Positions 11,648 to 23,197 of a stretch of 50,603 nucleotides of DNA are shown here, in pieces (the first letter of the stretch is position 1; the number at the start of each line of letters is the position of its first letter). The notes beneath the pieces are model-generated. The model did not search any database, was not told the DNA's origin, and was given only the letters and a program-made list of their open reading frames with translations. A program made the translations under genes and the position numbers. The DNA is taken from positions 1-50,603 of the forward strand of contig JAMYHX010000312.1 in the NCBI GenBank assembly GCA_025529335.1, in the 5' to 3' direction. This DNA is from Rhizopus sp. PT2906. Its lineage: Eukaryota; Mucoromycota; Mucoromycetes; Mucorales; Rhizopodaceae.

Positions 11648-13745
11648 ATGGATAAGAATAATAAGCAAATAAGTGAGCCACTTTTAAATAGTACAGAAGA
11701 TGTTCAAGAGGATATCATACTGGATAATACATGGTCTTCCAAGAGAAACCCTCATCAATCATTCATTGTAATATAAGCATATGATATATATATATATATA
11801 TATATATATACTTAGAGACTAACTTATTTATCAGTCTAAATATAAACTATACATCATTGGTAGTTGCTGCATCACTATACTAAGCACTCTTATCATCGCT
11901 CTTACCTTATCGCCCTTTAAGCTGACACTACATAACTATACAAGATCAGTTGATGGTAAAAAGATCAAACTCGAGATTAATGTCAATAACAATATCTATA
12001 ATAGACAATGTAAAGCCTAAGAACATCATCATGATGATCAGTGATGGTTTAGGTCCAGCCTCTGTTTCATTTGCTAGAACATATTATCAATACACGAATA
12101 ATAAGCCGTACGACTATCAGATGCCATTAGACACCATTCATATTGGTCAATCACGTACTCGAAGTTCTTCCACACTAGTGACCGATAGTGCAGCTGGTGC
12201 AACAGCCTTTAGTTGTAACATAAAAACATATAATGGTGCTGTGGGAGGTAGAAAGTAAAAAATATATATAAAAAAAAGACCCCTTTCTCATCTTTTATTT
12301 TATGCATAGTGGACCCTCATAAAAATCCCTGTGGCACGATCCTTGAATCTGCCAAACATACTCAGGGAATGCTAACAGCACTTGTAGCCACGTCACGTAT
12401 CACACATGCTACACCTGCTTCTTTTTCAGCACATGTCACAGACAGAGATAATGAAAATATGATTGCTATACAACAAATTGGAGATAATCCATTAGGTCGT
12501 AGTGTCGATATAATGTTTGGTGGTGGCTATTGTTACTTTTTACCCAAATCATCCAAAGATAGTTGCCGCTCAGACCAACGACATTTACTGAATGAGGCCA
12601 AGGAAAAATATGAATGGAATACAGTCATTTATAATAATAAGACCGCATTTGATGATTTACCTGTTGACCCTAATATCTTACCGGCTATCAGTTTATTCTC
12701 ATTTGATGTAAATAGCGACAAATATATTCAATACCAAAAAAAAAGGGATTGATGTAGATTATATATAGCACATGGCTTATGAAATCGATCGAGTCCCCAG
12801 TAAGGAACCTAGTTTATCCGAAATGTCCCAAAAGGCTCTTGATATTCTCTTCAAAGCGACTGAAAACAGTGACAAGGGATTCTTTATCATGATCGAAGGC
12901 AGTCGAATTGACATGGCTGCTCACTCGTAAAGTATATAGCGAAGGGTTAAATTGAGTGATTACTGACAAAGGTCCAATAGGAATGATCCTGCTACACACG
13001 TGCATGAGATTTTAGAATATCAAAGAGCAGTAGAACTTGTCAAAAAGTATGTGGATGAACATCCAGATACTATCATGATTTCAACAAGTGATCATGAAAC
13101 AGGTGGACTGTCTTTAGCCAGACAGGTCTCACATGCATATCCAGAATATCTTTGGTATCCAGATGTACTTGCCAATGTGAAGAGTTCAACTGTAGCTTTG
13201 GCAGATTTGATATCTCAAAATAGGACAAAGGAATATGTTGTAGAAACAGTCTTGAAAGATCGTCTTGGGATCACGGATGCAACTGATGAAGAAATTGAAC
13301 AGCTGTTAAAATCAGTAGATAATATTGACTATTATCTGGCAGATATGGTCTCTATTAGGGCTCAACTGGGAGTAAGTTATTTAGTATGATCGCTTGCTAG
13401 TTTACACATATGTATTTTTTTAGTGGGCAACTCATGGTCATAGTGGAGTAGATGTTAATCTGTATGCTTATGGAAATGGTATAGAAAGGCTTGCAGGCAG
13501 CCACGAGAATACAGAAATAGGACAGTTTATTACCAATACATTTGGCTTGGATCTAAAAGGAATCACAAAACAATTAAACAAGTAAGTCAATTTGTTATGC
13601 TATCTTTCTTTAACATTTTGTTTTCTCTAGAAATAATCCATCCTTTCACTTATCAAATATGACAGCTGAGGACAAACTAGAATATAATCATGTCCTTCAG
13701 CATTATCATCATGTCCCTTCGCACTTGAAGCATCCTAATTTATAG
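11648..13745 (+). CDS. Vacuolar alkaline phosphatase (Pho8-like)
   Basis: A repressible, type II membrane alkaline phosphatase hydrolysing phosphomonoesters in the vacuole. Eight exons (11648-11767, 11835-11955, 12005-12247, 12310-12707, 12769-12926, 12981-13371, 13424-13581, 13631-13745) give 567 residues. A short cytosolic N-terminus is followed by one membrane helix (about 46-66). Active-site motifs are in order: MMISDGLGPAS (metal Asp 94), TLVTDSAAGATAF (nucleophile Ser 142), ATSRITHATPAS, IEGSRIDMAAHSND, STSDHETGG and WATHGHSG. The 49-nt second intron is needed to join membrane anchor and catalytic frames. Intron 1 carries a TA run. All metal-ligand motifs appear intact, so the enzyme should be active. 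Confidence 0.95.
11782..11811. repeat. (TA)n microsatellite in phosphatase intron
   Basis: About 14 TA units inside intron 1 of the alkaline phosphatase gene; the second intronic TA run within 1.5 kb. Confidence 0.85.
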
Positions 13746-14097
13746 AAATAAAACTCTTTAACCTGTTACACCTTGTAAACAGACTCTCTCTATGAACACA
13801 ATGTCTATCACTGATATACAATAGTGTAACAACTAAAATCAAAGTAAAAAGAAAGTCAATTCGATTCTAATTGACTTTTTTTTTTTTTACAAGTTGCATA
13901 ATTAAAAAAAAAAAAAAAAAAGAAGGAGGAGCAAATATTTATGAGTAACAAGGTTTGTCTGATTTTCTTTTTCATGAGTAATGCTTTTTCTACCATTTTC
14001 ATAAACCGACATTAGAACCAATCAAAATTGAGAATGATGTTCAACCTTATCCTTTTTTTATCCCCACAGAGAAAAAAAATACCTTTTATTTATCAAC
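13746..14097. other. Intergenic region between phosphatase and PEX13
   Basis: No gene. It holds complementary T- and A-runs around 13876-13922 that could form a hairpin or act as a poly(A) region, followed by a short promoter for PEX13. No TATA box is clear. Confidence 0.5.
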
Positions 14098-15344
14098 ATG
14101 CCTTCACCACCTAAACCTTGGGAAGTGAACAATCCTAATGCTTCAGCCGCTGTGACTTCTCCTACTACTGCAACTAATCTAACAACTAACACAGCGCCTG
14201 ACATTCCTAGTCGTCCAACAACAACAACAACAACAAATGATACCATTACAACTCCAGCTAGACCCTTGGGTACTACATTTCACTACTTGTAATTTATTAT
14301 GTTTATTAAAAATAAATGATAGGATACTCGAATGGATACGGCTCCACTGGATATGGAACTACTGGATATGGATCATATGGATCTACTGGCTATGGAACCA
14401 CTGGATATGGATCATATGGAACCACTGGCTACGGTGGTATTGGATCCACTGGTTATGGTAGCTATGGTGGCTATGGAAGTTATGGTAGCTCATATGGAGG
14501 TTACGGAAGCTATGGCCGCTATGGTGGAGGATATGGTATGGGTTATGGTATGAACCGTTTTGGACCCATGAATCGTCCTGGAGAAGATATGCCCCTTACT
14601 CAGCGTATGGAAATGGGTACTCGACCAGCATTTGAAGTAGTAGAGAACATTGTCGGATCCTTTGGTGGATTTGCTCAAATGCTTGAATCAACTTTTATGG
14701 CAACACATTCGAGCTTTATGGCCATGATGGGAGTTGCTGAACAATTAGGATATCTCAGAAACTATCTAGGACAGGTGTTTAGCGTCTTTGCCCTCTATCG
14801 TCTGGTAAAGCGATTTATTCAAAAAATAACTGGACGAGCACCCGCTGTTAAGCCGATGGAGATCAATGTATCAGAATTTTATCAGTTTGACCAAACAAGC
14901 AAGCCCAAGATGTCACGTAAACCATTCATTGTGTTCATGCTCATGGTCGTTGGTCTTCCATACCTGATGCATAAACTGATACATCTCATTTCGAACAACC
15001 AAAAACGCCTACAAGAACAACAGTTACAACAACAGCAGCAGCAGGCAGCAACAATTGATCCTTCAAAATTAGAATTCGCTCGTGCAATGTACGACTTTAC
15101 AGCAGAGTCACCGATGGAACTAAGCCTGAAGAAAGGTGATATTGTCGCCATTATTACCAAGTTAGACCCAGTAACGAATGCAGCAAGCCAATGGTGGAAA
15201 GGAAGACTTAGAGACGGAACAATGGGTATGTTCCCTGCAAACTACGTGGAGATCATCCAAAAGGCGCCAAAGGACAGTAATGAAGTCAAAGCAATAAAGG
15301 AAGCAGATGATGCCATGAAAGCGATTGAAGAAACAAAGAATTAA
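14098..15344 (+). CDS. PEX13: Peroxisomal membrane protein Pex13
   Basis: Docking component of the peroxisomal matrix-protein import machinery, which binds Pex5 and Pex14. Two exons (14098-14269, 14323-15344) give 397 residues. Residues 1-57 are Pro/Thr-rich with the PPKPWE start typical of Pex13. A GYGS-type low-complexity tract covers about 58-135. A conserved alpha-helical middle part includes RPAFEVVENIVGSFGGF and a membrane segment near KPFIVFMLMVVGLPYLM. A short Gln run precedes an SH3 domain (309-369) with ALYDF-like AMYDFTAES, QWWKGR and GMFPANYVE. The SH3 domain and order are diagnostic. Glycine/tyrosine repeats like these have been linked to a meshwork phase in the import pore; that role here is inference. 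Confidence 0.95.
14323..14560 (+). repeat. GYGS-coding low-complexity repeats in PEX13
   Basis: Imperfect 15- to 30-base repeats encode TGYGTTGYGSYGS-like units. The DNA repeats are close enough to allow slippage, so copy number could vary between strains. Confidence 0.8.
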
Positions 15345-17172
15345 GAACGTGGATACCTTTTTTTATTATATTATTTTTACTATTATTATTATCGTCATCA
15401 TTATTACCCCCCTTTTTTTTGGCTATTGATGGTATTGTATATTTCTACAGTGATTTTATATATGGAGCCGAAGCTCAAACTTATTAAAGTGACAATGATA
15501 TTAGTCGCATCTTTTTTTTTTGGTTTTTTAAAGTAACTTGATAAGCACTCTAGCGTTGGTAATAATGATTCCTGGAGATCACAAGAGAAGTAGATGTGGG
15601 GAAACGGTAGTCACGCAGCTTGCTAAACATATTGCAATACAGGCAAGGCGACAGTAAGGGAGTTTACCGAGGATAATTCGAAACCAAAAGTTACAGAAGG
15701 ATACAAGAATTGCATATTCCAAAATCCAGCCATTTGGTTCATGGATGAGACAGGTGACAATCAAAGTTAAAAAAAAAGTGAGTATTGCAGTGGTAGTTGA
15801 AAATGCAGACATTGACATTAACCGTTACCGACGCAAAAGCCAATAGCACGAAATACAGCTACAAAAACCGGATCTAAAGCCCTCTAATCATTAAAAAAGA
15901 AAACCATTGTATGTGCAATATGCTTAATAAACCTACAAAATCTGCCAGGGCAGCCACTGTGAAATGAACTTAAAAACTCAGTCTTTTATGTCTACCTTGT
16001 ACACATTGGAAGATTATTACAATTTGCATTATTGGTCACTGCATTCAAAAAGTATAGACACTATTGTCACTATGGTGATCCGTGTGTTTAATGATTTACA
16101 GGTTGCTACCTTTAATACTTTCTCATAGGGAAAAGACTGATCACTGAGAATGATGGTAATGTCGTCATTGGATCAAGCTTTTGAAATTGCCTTGATAGTG
16201 CAGCACAAAAGAATGTCATTAAAGAAAATGAAGAAAGAGAGGACAATACATTTGAGTTATTCATGATAAGAAAACAAGTACCTCTTCTTTCATCTAAAAA
16301 GGGCAGTGTACGTTTATGGAAAGGATGGCCCCTGATCCATTTTACAAAATGAAATGCTGCACCAGACCGTTCAGTGAACCTTTGAAAAGGGCTTCCTATG
16401 AATCGCATGTGACAGGATAATTTATCTAATGGAATTAACGTCATAAACATAGCGGGAACAAAAAAAACAGACTAAATGATGGGGGGAGTGTTGAGAGAAA
16501 AATGTGCAACCTTTGTGAGTTCATTGTTCATTTGATGGGGGACCCTTTAGGCTTATGAATATGGTTCATTGATCTTTTGTCGCTATTACTAACCTTAGAT
16601 AGACCTATCATAATGAATGTTTGTCATAATGTAAAAAAAAAGAGCTATGTAAACCAGGCATGTGAAAGTGGACCTTTTCTTTGATTCTATCCCCGATGTA
16701 TGAATGATGTTGTGTGCATATTGACTATAAAACAAATAAACGAAGAACAGAGTCATGCATCTATTAAATATATAGTACACAGATGTATGATTCACATCTT
16801 TAATCGTCTCATCATTATAGCAATTAGTTGTGAGCTTGAAATATACACTCTGAATTTAAATACTATTCCCACGTTATTTGATTGGACCAATTGTTAAAAT
16901 GTGGGGAAACGGCTGTTTACAGTTCCATTATGAACAAGCTCTATTATTTCCCCTTCTCTTTCCATTTTACGTGTGTCTTGTTTTTACATCATTAATTATT
17001 TGCTTACGGTAGCTTTTACGATAAAGTATTTGCAAGTGTGCGTTATTTTTAAATTGACTCCTTGCCTAAAGAATATGATTTTAGGAAGAAATCGGACCAA
17101 AGTCACTATGCAACTTCCGTCATGTCCCGTTTGCCTTACTGAATCCAGCGGACATTCATTTTATTGGAAAGG

Positions 17173-17203
17173 ATGCCCTTTGCACGAGCTAGGAGAAGGG
17201 CAT
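17173..17203. promoter_or_regulatory. Inverted repeat in the PCK1 promoter
   Basis: ATGCCCTT and AAGGGCAT form perfect 8-bp arms around a 15-base spacer, about 40 bp upstream of the TATA box. The surrounding DNA (about 17100-17235) is rich in CCG/CGG elements, unlike the AT-rich neighbourhood. PEP carboxykinase is usually switched on by gluconeogenic carbon sources, so a carbon-source element is plausible but not shown. Confidence 0.4.
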
Positions 17204-17240
17204 AAGCGATCGTACTCCGACCTTTCCGAGGATAGATGAA

Positions 17241-17249
17241 TATAAAAGG
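17241..17249 (+). promoter_or_regulatory. TATA box of PCK1
   Basis: TATAAAAGG lies 74 bp upstream of the PCK1 start codon, followed by a pyrimidine-rich start-site region. It is one of the clearest core promoters in the window. Confidence 0.8.
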
Positions 17250-17314
17250 ATCAACCCATTCTTTCGTTCTTTTCACTTTACTCTTATTTTTATTTTAAAT
17301 ACGCATTAAAAACA

Positions 17315-19096
17315 ATGGTTGCCTCAAGACCCGGATCCCCTTACACTGGAAGACCTGCCAGCTCTGGCTCAGTCCACACCAAGGTTGAAGAAGAATTGCA
17401 TGAAGTTGCTGGTATTGACTATGATAAGGTAAAGAAAACAACCAGCTCGTTGATTTCTAAAACAAAGTGACTCACCCTTATTATCATTCAAGGTTACCAT
17501 CAAGCGTAATCCCTCAGTTGCCGTCCTTTACGAAGAAGCTTTGACTTATGAACAAGGTACCGTCATTTCATCTGCTGGTGCCCTCTGTGCTTACTCTGGT
17601 AAGAAGACTGGTCGTTCTCCCAAGGATAAGCGTATTGTCGAAGAAGAAACCTCCCAAAAGGATGTCTGGTGGGGCCCTGTTAATACTCCTATCAGTGAAC
17701 GTGTCTTCTTGATCAACCGTGAACGTGCTATCGATTACTTGAACACTCGTCCTCGTCTCTACGTCTTTGACGGTTTTGCCGGTTGGGACCCCAAATACCG
17801 TAAGAAGATCCGTGTCGTCGCTTCTCGTGCTTATCACATCTTGTTTATGCGTAACATGTTGATTCGTCCTACTGAGGAAGAACTCGAAAACTTTGGCACT
17901 CCCGACTTCACCATTTTCAACGCAGGTGAATTCCCTGCTAACCGTTACACCACTGGCATGACATCTACTACCTCTGTCTCTGTCAACTTCAAGCGTAACG
18001 AAATGGTCATTCTTGGTACTGAATATGCTGGTGAAATGAAGAAGGGTGTAAGTATAAACAAATGAAAAAAAAGGGAAAGCGAGGTATTAAATGTGTGGGA
18101 TAGATCTTCACTGTCATGCACTACTTGATGCCCAAGGCTGGTGTCTTGTCTCTTCACTCCTCTGCCAACGAAGGTCCCGATGGCGATGTTTCTCTCTTCT
18201 TTGGTCTTTCTGGTACTGGTAAGACCACTCTCTCTGCTGATCCCAAGCGTAAATTGATTGGTGATGACGAACATTGCTGGTCTGACGATGGTATCTTCAA
18301 CATTGAAGGTGGTTGTTATGCCAAGTGTATCGACTTGTCTGCCGAAAAGGAACCCGATATTTTCAACGCCATTCGCTTCGGTGCTATTCTCGAAAACGTT
18401 GTCTTGGACGAAGAAACCCGTGTGGTTGACTACTCTGATGACTTCTTGACCGAAAATACTCGTTGTGCTTATCCTATCTACCACATTCCCAACGCCAAGC
18501 TTCCTTGTATGGGTGGTCACCCCAAGAACATCATCTTACTCACCTGTGATGCCTTTGGTGTTCTCCCTCCTGTCTCTAAGTTGACTGCTGAACAAGCCAT
18601 GTACCACTTCATTTCTGGTTATACCACCAAGGTTCCTGGAACTGAAGATGGTATTGTTGAACCTCAAGCCACTTTCTCTGCCTGTTTCGGTGCTCCTTTC
18701 CTTGTTCTCCATCCTCAACGCTATGCTAGTATGCTTGCTGAAAAGATGTCCAAGCACAAGGCTGATGCTTGGTTGATCAACACTGGCTGGATCGGTGGTT
18801 CTGCTGCTACATCTAAGCGTTGCCCTCTCAAGTACACACGTGCCATCCTCGATGCTATCCACAGTGGTGAGCTCGCCAAGGCTGAATATGAAACCCTCGA
18901 AATCTTCAACTTGAGCATCCCCAAGGCTGTCTCTGGTGTTCCTTCTGAACTCCTTAACCCCAAGACTGCCTGGAACGGTACTCCCGAACAGTTCAAGTCT
19001 TCCCTTGAGAATGTCGCCAAGATGTTTGTTGAAAACTTCAAGACATACGAAGATCAAGCCGCTCCTCAAACCTTGGCTGCTGGTCCCAAGATCTAA
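17315..19096 (+). CDS. PCK1: Phosphoenolpyruvate carboxykinase (ATP)
   Basis: Converts oxaloacetate and ATP to phosphoenolpyruvate, CO2 and ADP, the committed cytosolic step of gluconeogenesis. Three exons (17315-17428, 17493-18047, 18104-19096) give 553 residues, normal for the ATP-dependent class. Motifs seen are GKKTGRSPKDKRIV (oxaloacetate-binding Arg), the P-loop FGLSGTGKTTLS, IGDDEHCW, NIEGGCYAK and RFGAILENVV. Codon use is strongly biased to C/T-ending codons, as expected for a highly expressed enzyme. The N-terminus (SRPGSPYTGRPASS) is Ser/Pro-rich and could be a phosphorylation or turnover site; that is inference. An AATAAA signal lies near 19188. The gene has its own promoter and stands apart from its neighbours. 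Confidence 0.98.
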
Positions 19097-21984
19097 ATTC
19101 CTTCATATACTCTCTCTTTTGCATAACATGATGAAGTTTATTTTTTCATTATTTATTTTTCTGTATCATACTCTTATCAACATGACATTGAATAAAAAAA
19201 TTTATTTTTGTATCAATTGATATATCTTTTTTTTTTTCATACTTTGTGGTATGTAAGTGAATATGTCCTGTTTGTAAATAACCATTTTTGGTAAAACCAA
19301 GACCTACTTGCCTACTTTCCTTAAAGAGTGTGGCTAACAAAAGGAGAAAGGCTGTACTTTGAAGGAAAGGAAGCGGCATTAGGGAGTTGTATACAAAATA
19401 GAGAATTTTTCATTCCAATCACATCAAGGGGGTAATTTTTCTAATTTTAGCAAGTGTGTCAGAGATGAATAACATCAGTGTTTGAATCTAAAGAACCATA
19501 TGTCCGTTTTCAAAAGGTAAAAACACTTTCAATAAGATCAGTGTCTGATCATTGAATTATCGAGAGAGGATATCTTGATAAAATACTCGAAATGAAAGGG
19601 TTTAACAATAAAATTAGTTATAGCTGCGCTTAAACACGCATGAGTGTTTTATAATTGTAGTACTTAAACAATACGCGAGAAGCATGCTGTTTTCAACGTG
19701 TGCTTTGAATGTGCTTACTATGTTTTACTAACATCGCCCACTGGGCACTAATTTACAATAAGAGTTCAAGAAATTAAACACCATCAAAACTTTGTTCAAC
19801 AACGTATTTCAAAATGTCTGTCATGCGCCTAGAAGTTGTCACTCTTATGAGCTCTAGCGTTACAAACAGGTCATTCGACATCAGTGTAGTCATTGACTTT
19901 CCTAGAAAAGAGAGTTATATATAGAGTTATGTCTAAATCGTACAGCTGTCTAAAAGAAGATGAAAGGTGCTTCTCCAAATGTTTCTGTTACCAAAGTGTA
20001 ATTTTATATCTACTTTTCTCCTAAAGCAGGCACACACTGTATCATTTATTCATAGCTTGATCATTTACCCTTTATAACCTACCTATAAGTACAGTTTATC
20101 TGTTGACCGTTGAACCAAGACATAAATATAGGAAGAAGTATTGTTTGAACTTGTGAATTTAATTTACGCTTTTTACAACAGGAGATCTTGTGTTTTGGGA
20201 CTCTAGTTGTTGTGATATAAGTTTTCTGGTTAGGTTAATCAATTAAGCGTGATTTTCAATAGCTTATCGTTCATACAGCTCGAAGATTAGTAGTTTAAAC
20301 GGTTAATGCTCGTCTCCTGTGCACATTCTTGTATTTTTTTTTACCTTTGCTTCATTAGTTAATTGCCACACTAACATTAGATGGTCTGTATATAGTACTG
20401 AGGCTAACAAAACTGGACCATTTCTAGACACATTGCTGATATCTTTATTAAATCGTGCGCTAATCGGCTTAATTAACCCGTATATTAGCAACTTCATCAC
20501 CGGAGGACATTGCATTTATATGTTACACGAACACCAATTTAGTAACATTATTTTTTTTTTACTCTACTTGTTTATTGAAAGCCAGTTTACGCACCGGCCA
20601 ATTTGCCTAGACCGCGCTTATTAAACAAGGAGGCAACAAATTATTTCGCAAAGCGTCATGTAGATCAACCGATCGGGATGTCCCAAAAGGGAAGGGATGA
20701 ACATATAGAGCTGTAAGTTAAATCTTGATACTACGTTTGATATCACTAAAGGGTGATGATCGGAAATCCAATGTTTGTTGTATGCAACTAAAAGAAAAAG
20801 GCAAAGGATATAGTACATTTCTCTCTGGCCTATGCTTTTTTTTTTTAAAAAGAGGAGATAAAGCTAAAAATAGGATACTATTGATATCTATAGTATTACA
20901 TAAATGTTCTGCATGCGATCGTATGCTTGAAAAGATACGATTCCATATATAGTTATTTGATGATAAGTGTCAATACTTGACTCCCTAAAAGTGGCCTTTG
21001 CGTATATAAACATATAAGGTTCAAAGAGAGAGAGGGAGATGAAAGGAGATGCAAAAATAATCATTTTAATTGGAAGGGATAGGTAACCATTGTCTCTCAA
21101 TTTAGAAATTCATTTCCAAACGCCAGTTCCGCTTTTTACCGTGTATATCATCCTAATCTTTTCTACTACCAGAGGGGCTGTCGTACCTTGGAAACTTCTT
21201 AATTGTATAGTGCCGATTAGTTAACCTTGTTCTCCCCTAAAAATAAATGAATATAAGCCTTTTTTGTTGACATAATTCGAATGAAAATATACTTGTAATT
21301 GAAAAAGTAGTTTAAGCTCTCTTTAATATTCTGACTTATTCTGACTTTATAGGCCCAACTGATTCGTGTAACTGCTTACCTCTCTTGACCTGTCCGTGGT
21401 TAATACACAGGGAGTCTTTACAGTTGTATAATCCTGTCTCGTGTCTTTTTGCTAAATATTGTTGCAGGTGCTCCACGTACAGGAGTGCTTCCTCTGTTGC
21501 CGAAGTTATAGTTACGACTTTTGGAATGTGGGCATTATGATCTTTGAATACTTTATCTTCAACAAAACACTATACTAAAGGCTTGTTGTAATACTTTTAT
21601 TAAATGAGAGACTTGCTTTTTTTTTTTAATAAAAAAGATTACAAATATGCTCATGTATAATATACAAGTTTTAACCTGCTTTCACGCTCCCTCTTCATGA
21701 TTGTATATCTGTATTATTGGAGCGCATCACAAAAAGGGGGAATCTACGGAAGTTTGGACCATAAAGTTTTTAGGGAGTACGTCGGGATTATCTCCTTGTC
21801 ATTTTACATTTGCGCACATTTTAAAAGCAAGTTCATTGAGGAGTGATCCCGTAAATCGGTGAAGGGAAGATAATTTCCTATTGTTGTTGTTGTTGTTGTG
21901 CCACAGTCTATAAATGATAGCTCTGGATGTGTGACCTTTAAGACAATTTAGATTGCGTCCCATGAAAGCAATATGAGAATATAG
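19097..21984. other. Long AT-rich intergenic region
   Basis: No gene found over about 2.9 kb. Open frames are short, lack motifs and mostly start at non-ATG codons. A frame at 20319-20624 opens like a signal peptide but has no ATG. A (TTG)n run lies at 21884-21899. The sequence looks like decayed or neutral DNA next to a relic gene. Confidence 0.5.
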
Positions 21985-22447
21985 AACAGCTTTATTTATG
22001 GAGCATCACCAACGGTCCCATCAATGCTCAAAGAGCAAGCAAGTGAAAAAGAATATGGCAATATCAAGTCAGTAGCTTCTGCTAACCCCATCATTCTCAC
22101 GGAGAATACAAGACGCCTGATCGACCAAATCCATAGGGTACATCTTACACCAAGAGCCATCAAATAGGAATTGATTAAATTTTTGTATCTAAATGATATT
22201 AATTTCATCATTCATCATGACGCTCAATTCCTTGACCGTACAGTTACACACTTAGATCTGACGATTTTTCCAAACAACCCTCTCAGCACGGTCATTTTGG
22301 AACGCGCAGCAGTAATACATACAGTTGTTTATATCACCAATAAATTATTTTTATCAAATAATGATATTGTGGAAGTTAGCTGGTTAGAACACGAATATGC
22401 TGCTGCTGAAAAGTCCAAATGGGATGGTGTCCTCTTTAAAGCAGGGT

Positions 22448-22650
22448 CAACACTACATGCACCAGAAAATAGGCTAAAAATAATGTAAATACGAATCTAT
22501 CAAACTGACAACATAGGCTTAGAATAAATAAATAACAGCATTCTTTTCATCTTTTGTTCTTGAAAAGAAACAAAGCAAGATGGTGACTTTATAAAGTCAT
22601 GTTCAGCGTGGCATCATACATTCAAAAGTCTTGTTGACGACACCACAGGC
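22448..22650 (+). repeat. Dispersed repeat, copy A
   Basis: Bases 22448-22473 match 38643-38668 closely (shared CCAGAAAATAGG), and 22504-22648 matches 38781-38911 in the same order (CTGACAACATA, CTTGAAAAGAAA, ACATTCAAAAG, TTGTTGACGACA). The second block lies between coding-like parts of the relic. Confidence 0.65.
22584..22599. repeat. 16-bp perfect palindrome in the dispersed repeat
   Basis: TGACTTTATAAAGTCA equals its reverse complement. The matching position in copy B (about 38845-38860) is a degraded form with TTTATAAAG in the centre. Confidence 0.7.
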
Positions 22651-23197
22651 TGTGCCTATTATATTAACCTATTTTCTGATGCATTTAGTGTTTCCCTTAA
22701 GGTAGGCCATATAGATATGTCAACTGCGTTGGTGGAGCGTTCCGTTGGGCCTAATGACAAGACTCGTACTATCAAAGAAAGCCGGGACATTAAAAGATTA
22801 TACAAAAGATGTTTTTAATGATATAGATCCCATTCCAAAAGCCATGTACAGTATCAGATTTTATGGTAAAGTATATGTTGTATAATTTCATTTTGAACGG
22901 CTCAACAAACAATAATCCATAGCACATGTTATGTGCTTTGAGAAGCTCTATGAATACCATGGTTTTATGATTAGAAACACTATTACTTCGTTCGTTGTTC
23001 CTATTACACCTAGATTATTGAAAAATACGTCGAGCAAGTTCCTGAACTTCTTGCATTGGAAAGATTGCGTGATTAATCAAATATTGAATCTGCAATTCCT
23101 CTGGCGCAAACATCCTGTGCTCATCCTATATCCTCTACTGGCTATTTTGAAGACTAGTGCTTACATTACCCTATTATATGTTACATTATCTTGTTAA

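Larger units (their letters stand above)
15345..17314. other. Intergenic region, possible degenerate minus-strand exons
   Basis: No complete gene could be built. On the minus strand, 16450-16280 reads like coding sequence (ATG, then GSPFQRFTERSGAAFHF and KWIRGHPFHKRTLPFLDER) ending at a possible GTACTT donor. Frames near 16170-16040 (ILSDQSFPYEKVLK) and 15818-15650 (a hydrophobic stretch) are also open, but splice signals and phases do not connect them. They may be a decayed gene or chance. The right end holds the PEP carboxykinase promoter. Confidence 0.3.
21985..23197 (+). pseudogene. Relic of a multi-copy gene of unknown function (copy A)
   Basis: A long coding-like frame runs from 21985 to 22488 and is broken by one TAG at 22165-22167. 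It reads ILTENTRRLIDQIH and TPRAIK before the stop, and KWDGVLFKAGSTLHAPENR near its end. After a non-coding block (about 22490-22690), 22691-22818 is coding-like again (VGPNDKTRTIKESRDIKR). It then needs a frame change to IDPIPKAMYSIRFYGK and another to IEKYVEQVPELLALERLRD near 23010-23065. I read this as one decayed gene with a stop and frameshifts, though some breaks could be introns. Its motif recurs in two other relics in the window. The family looks Mucoromycota-specific to me; function unknown. Confidence 0.6.

Noticed and set aside
14323..14560. Repeat array considered as a CRISPR or satellite
   Set aside because: The repeats are in frame with Pex13 and code for its GYGS tract, with no unique spacers.
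16973..17239. 88-codon plus-strand frame before PCK1
   Set aside because: It covers the PCK1 promoter up to the TATA box, starts inside AT-rich DNA, and shows no family motif. Its Cys/His content comes from the GC-rich regulatory elements.
17568..19069. Long minus-strand frames opposite PCK1
   Set aside because: Antisense shadows caused by the biased codon use of the highly expressed PCK1 gene; they have no motifs.
20270..20330. Possible tRNA-like stretch
   Set aside because: Lacks a T-loop consensus and does not fold into four arms.
20319..20624. 101-codon frame resembling a secreted protein
   Set aside because: The hydrophobic start lacks an ATG, the sequence is poly-T derived, and nothing conserved follows.
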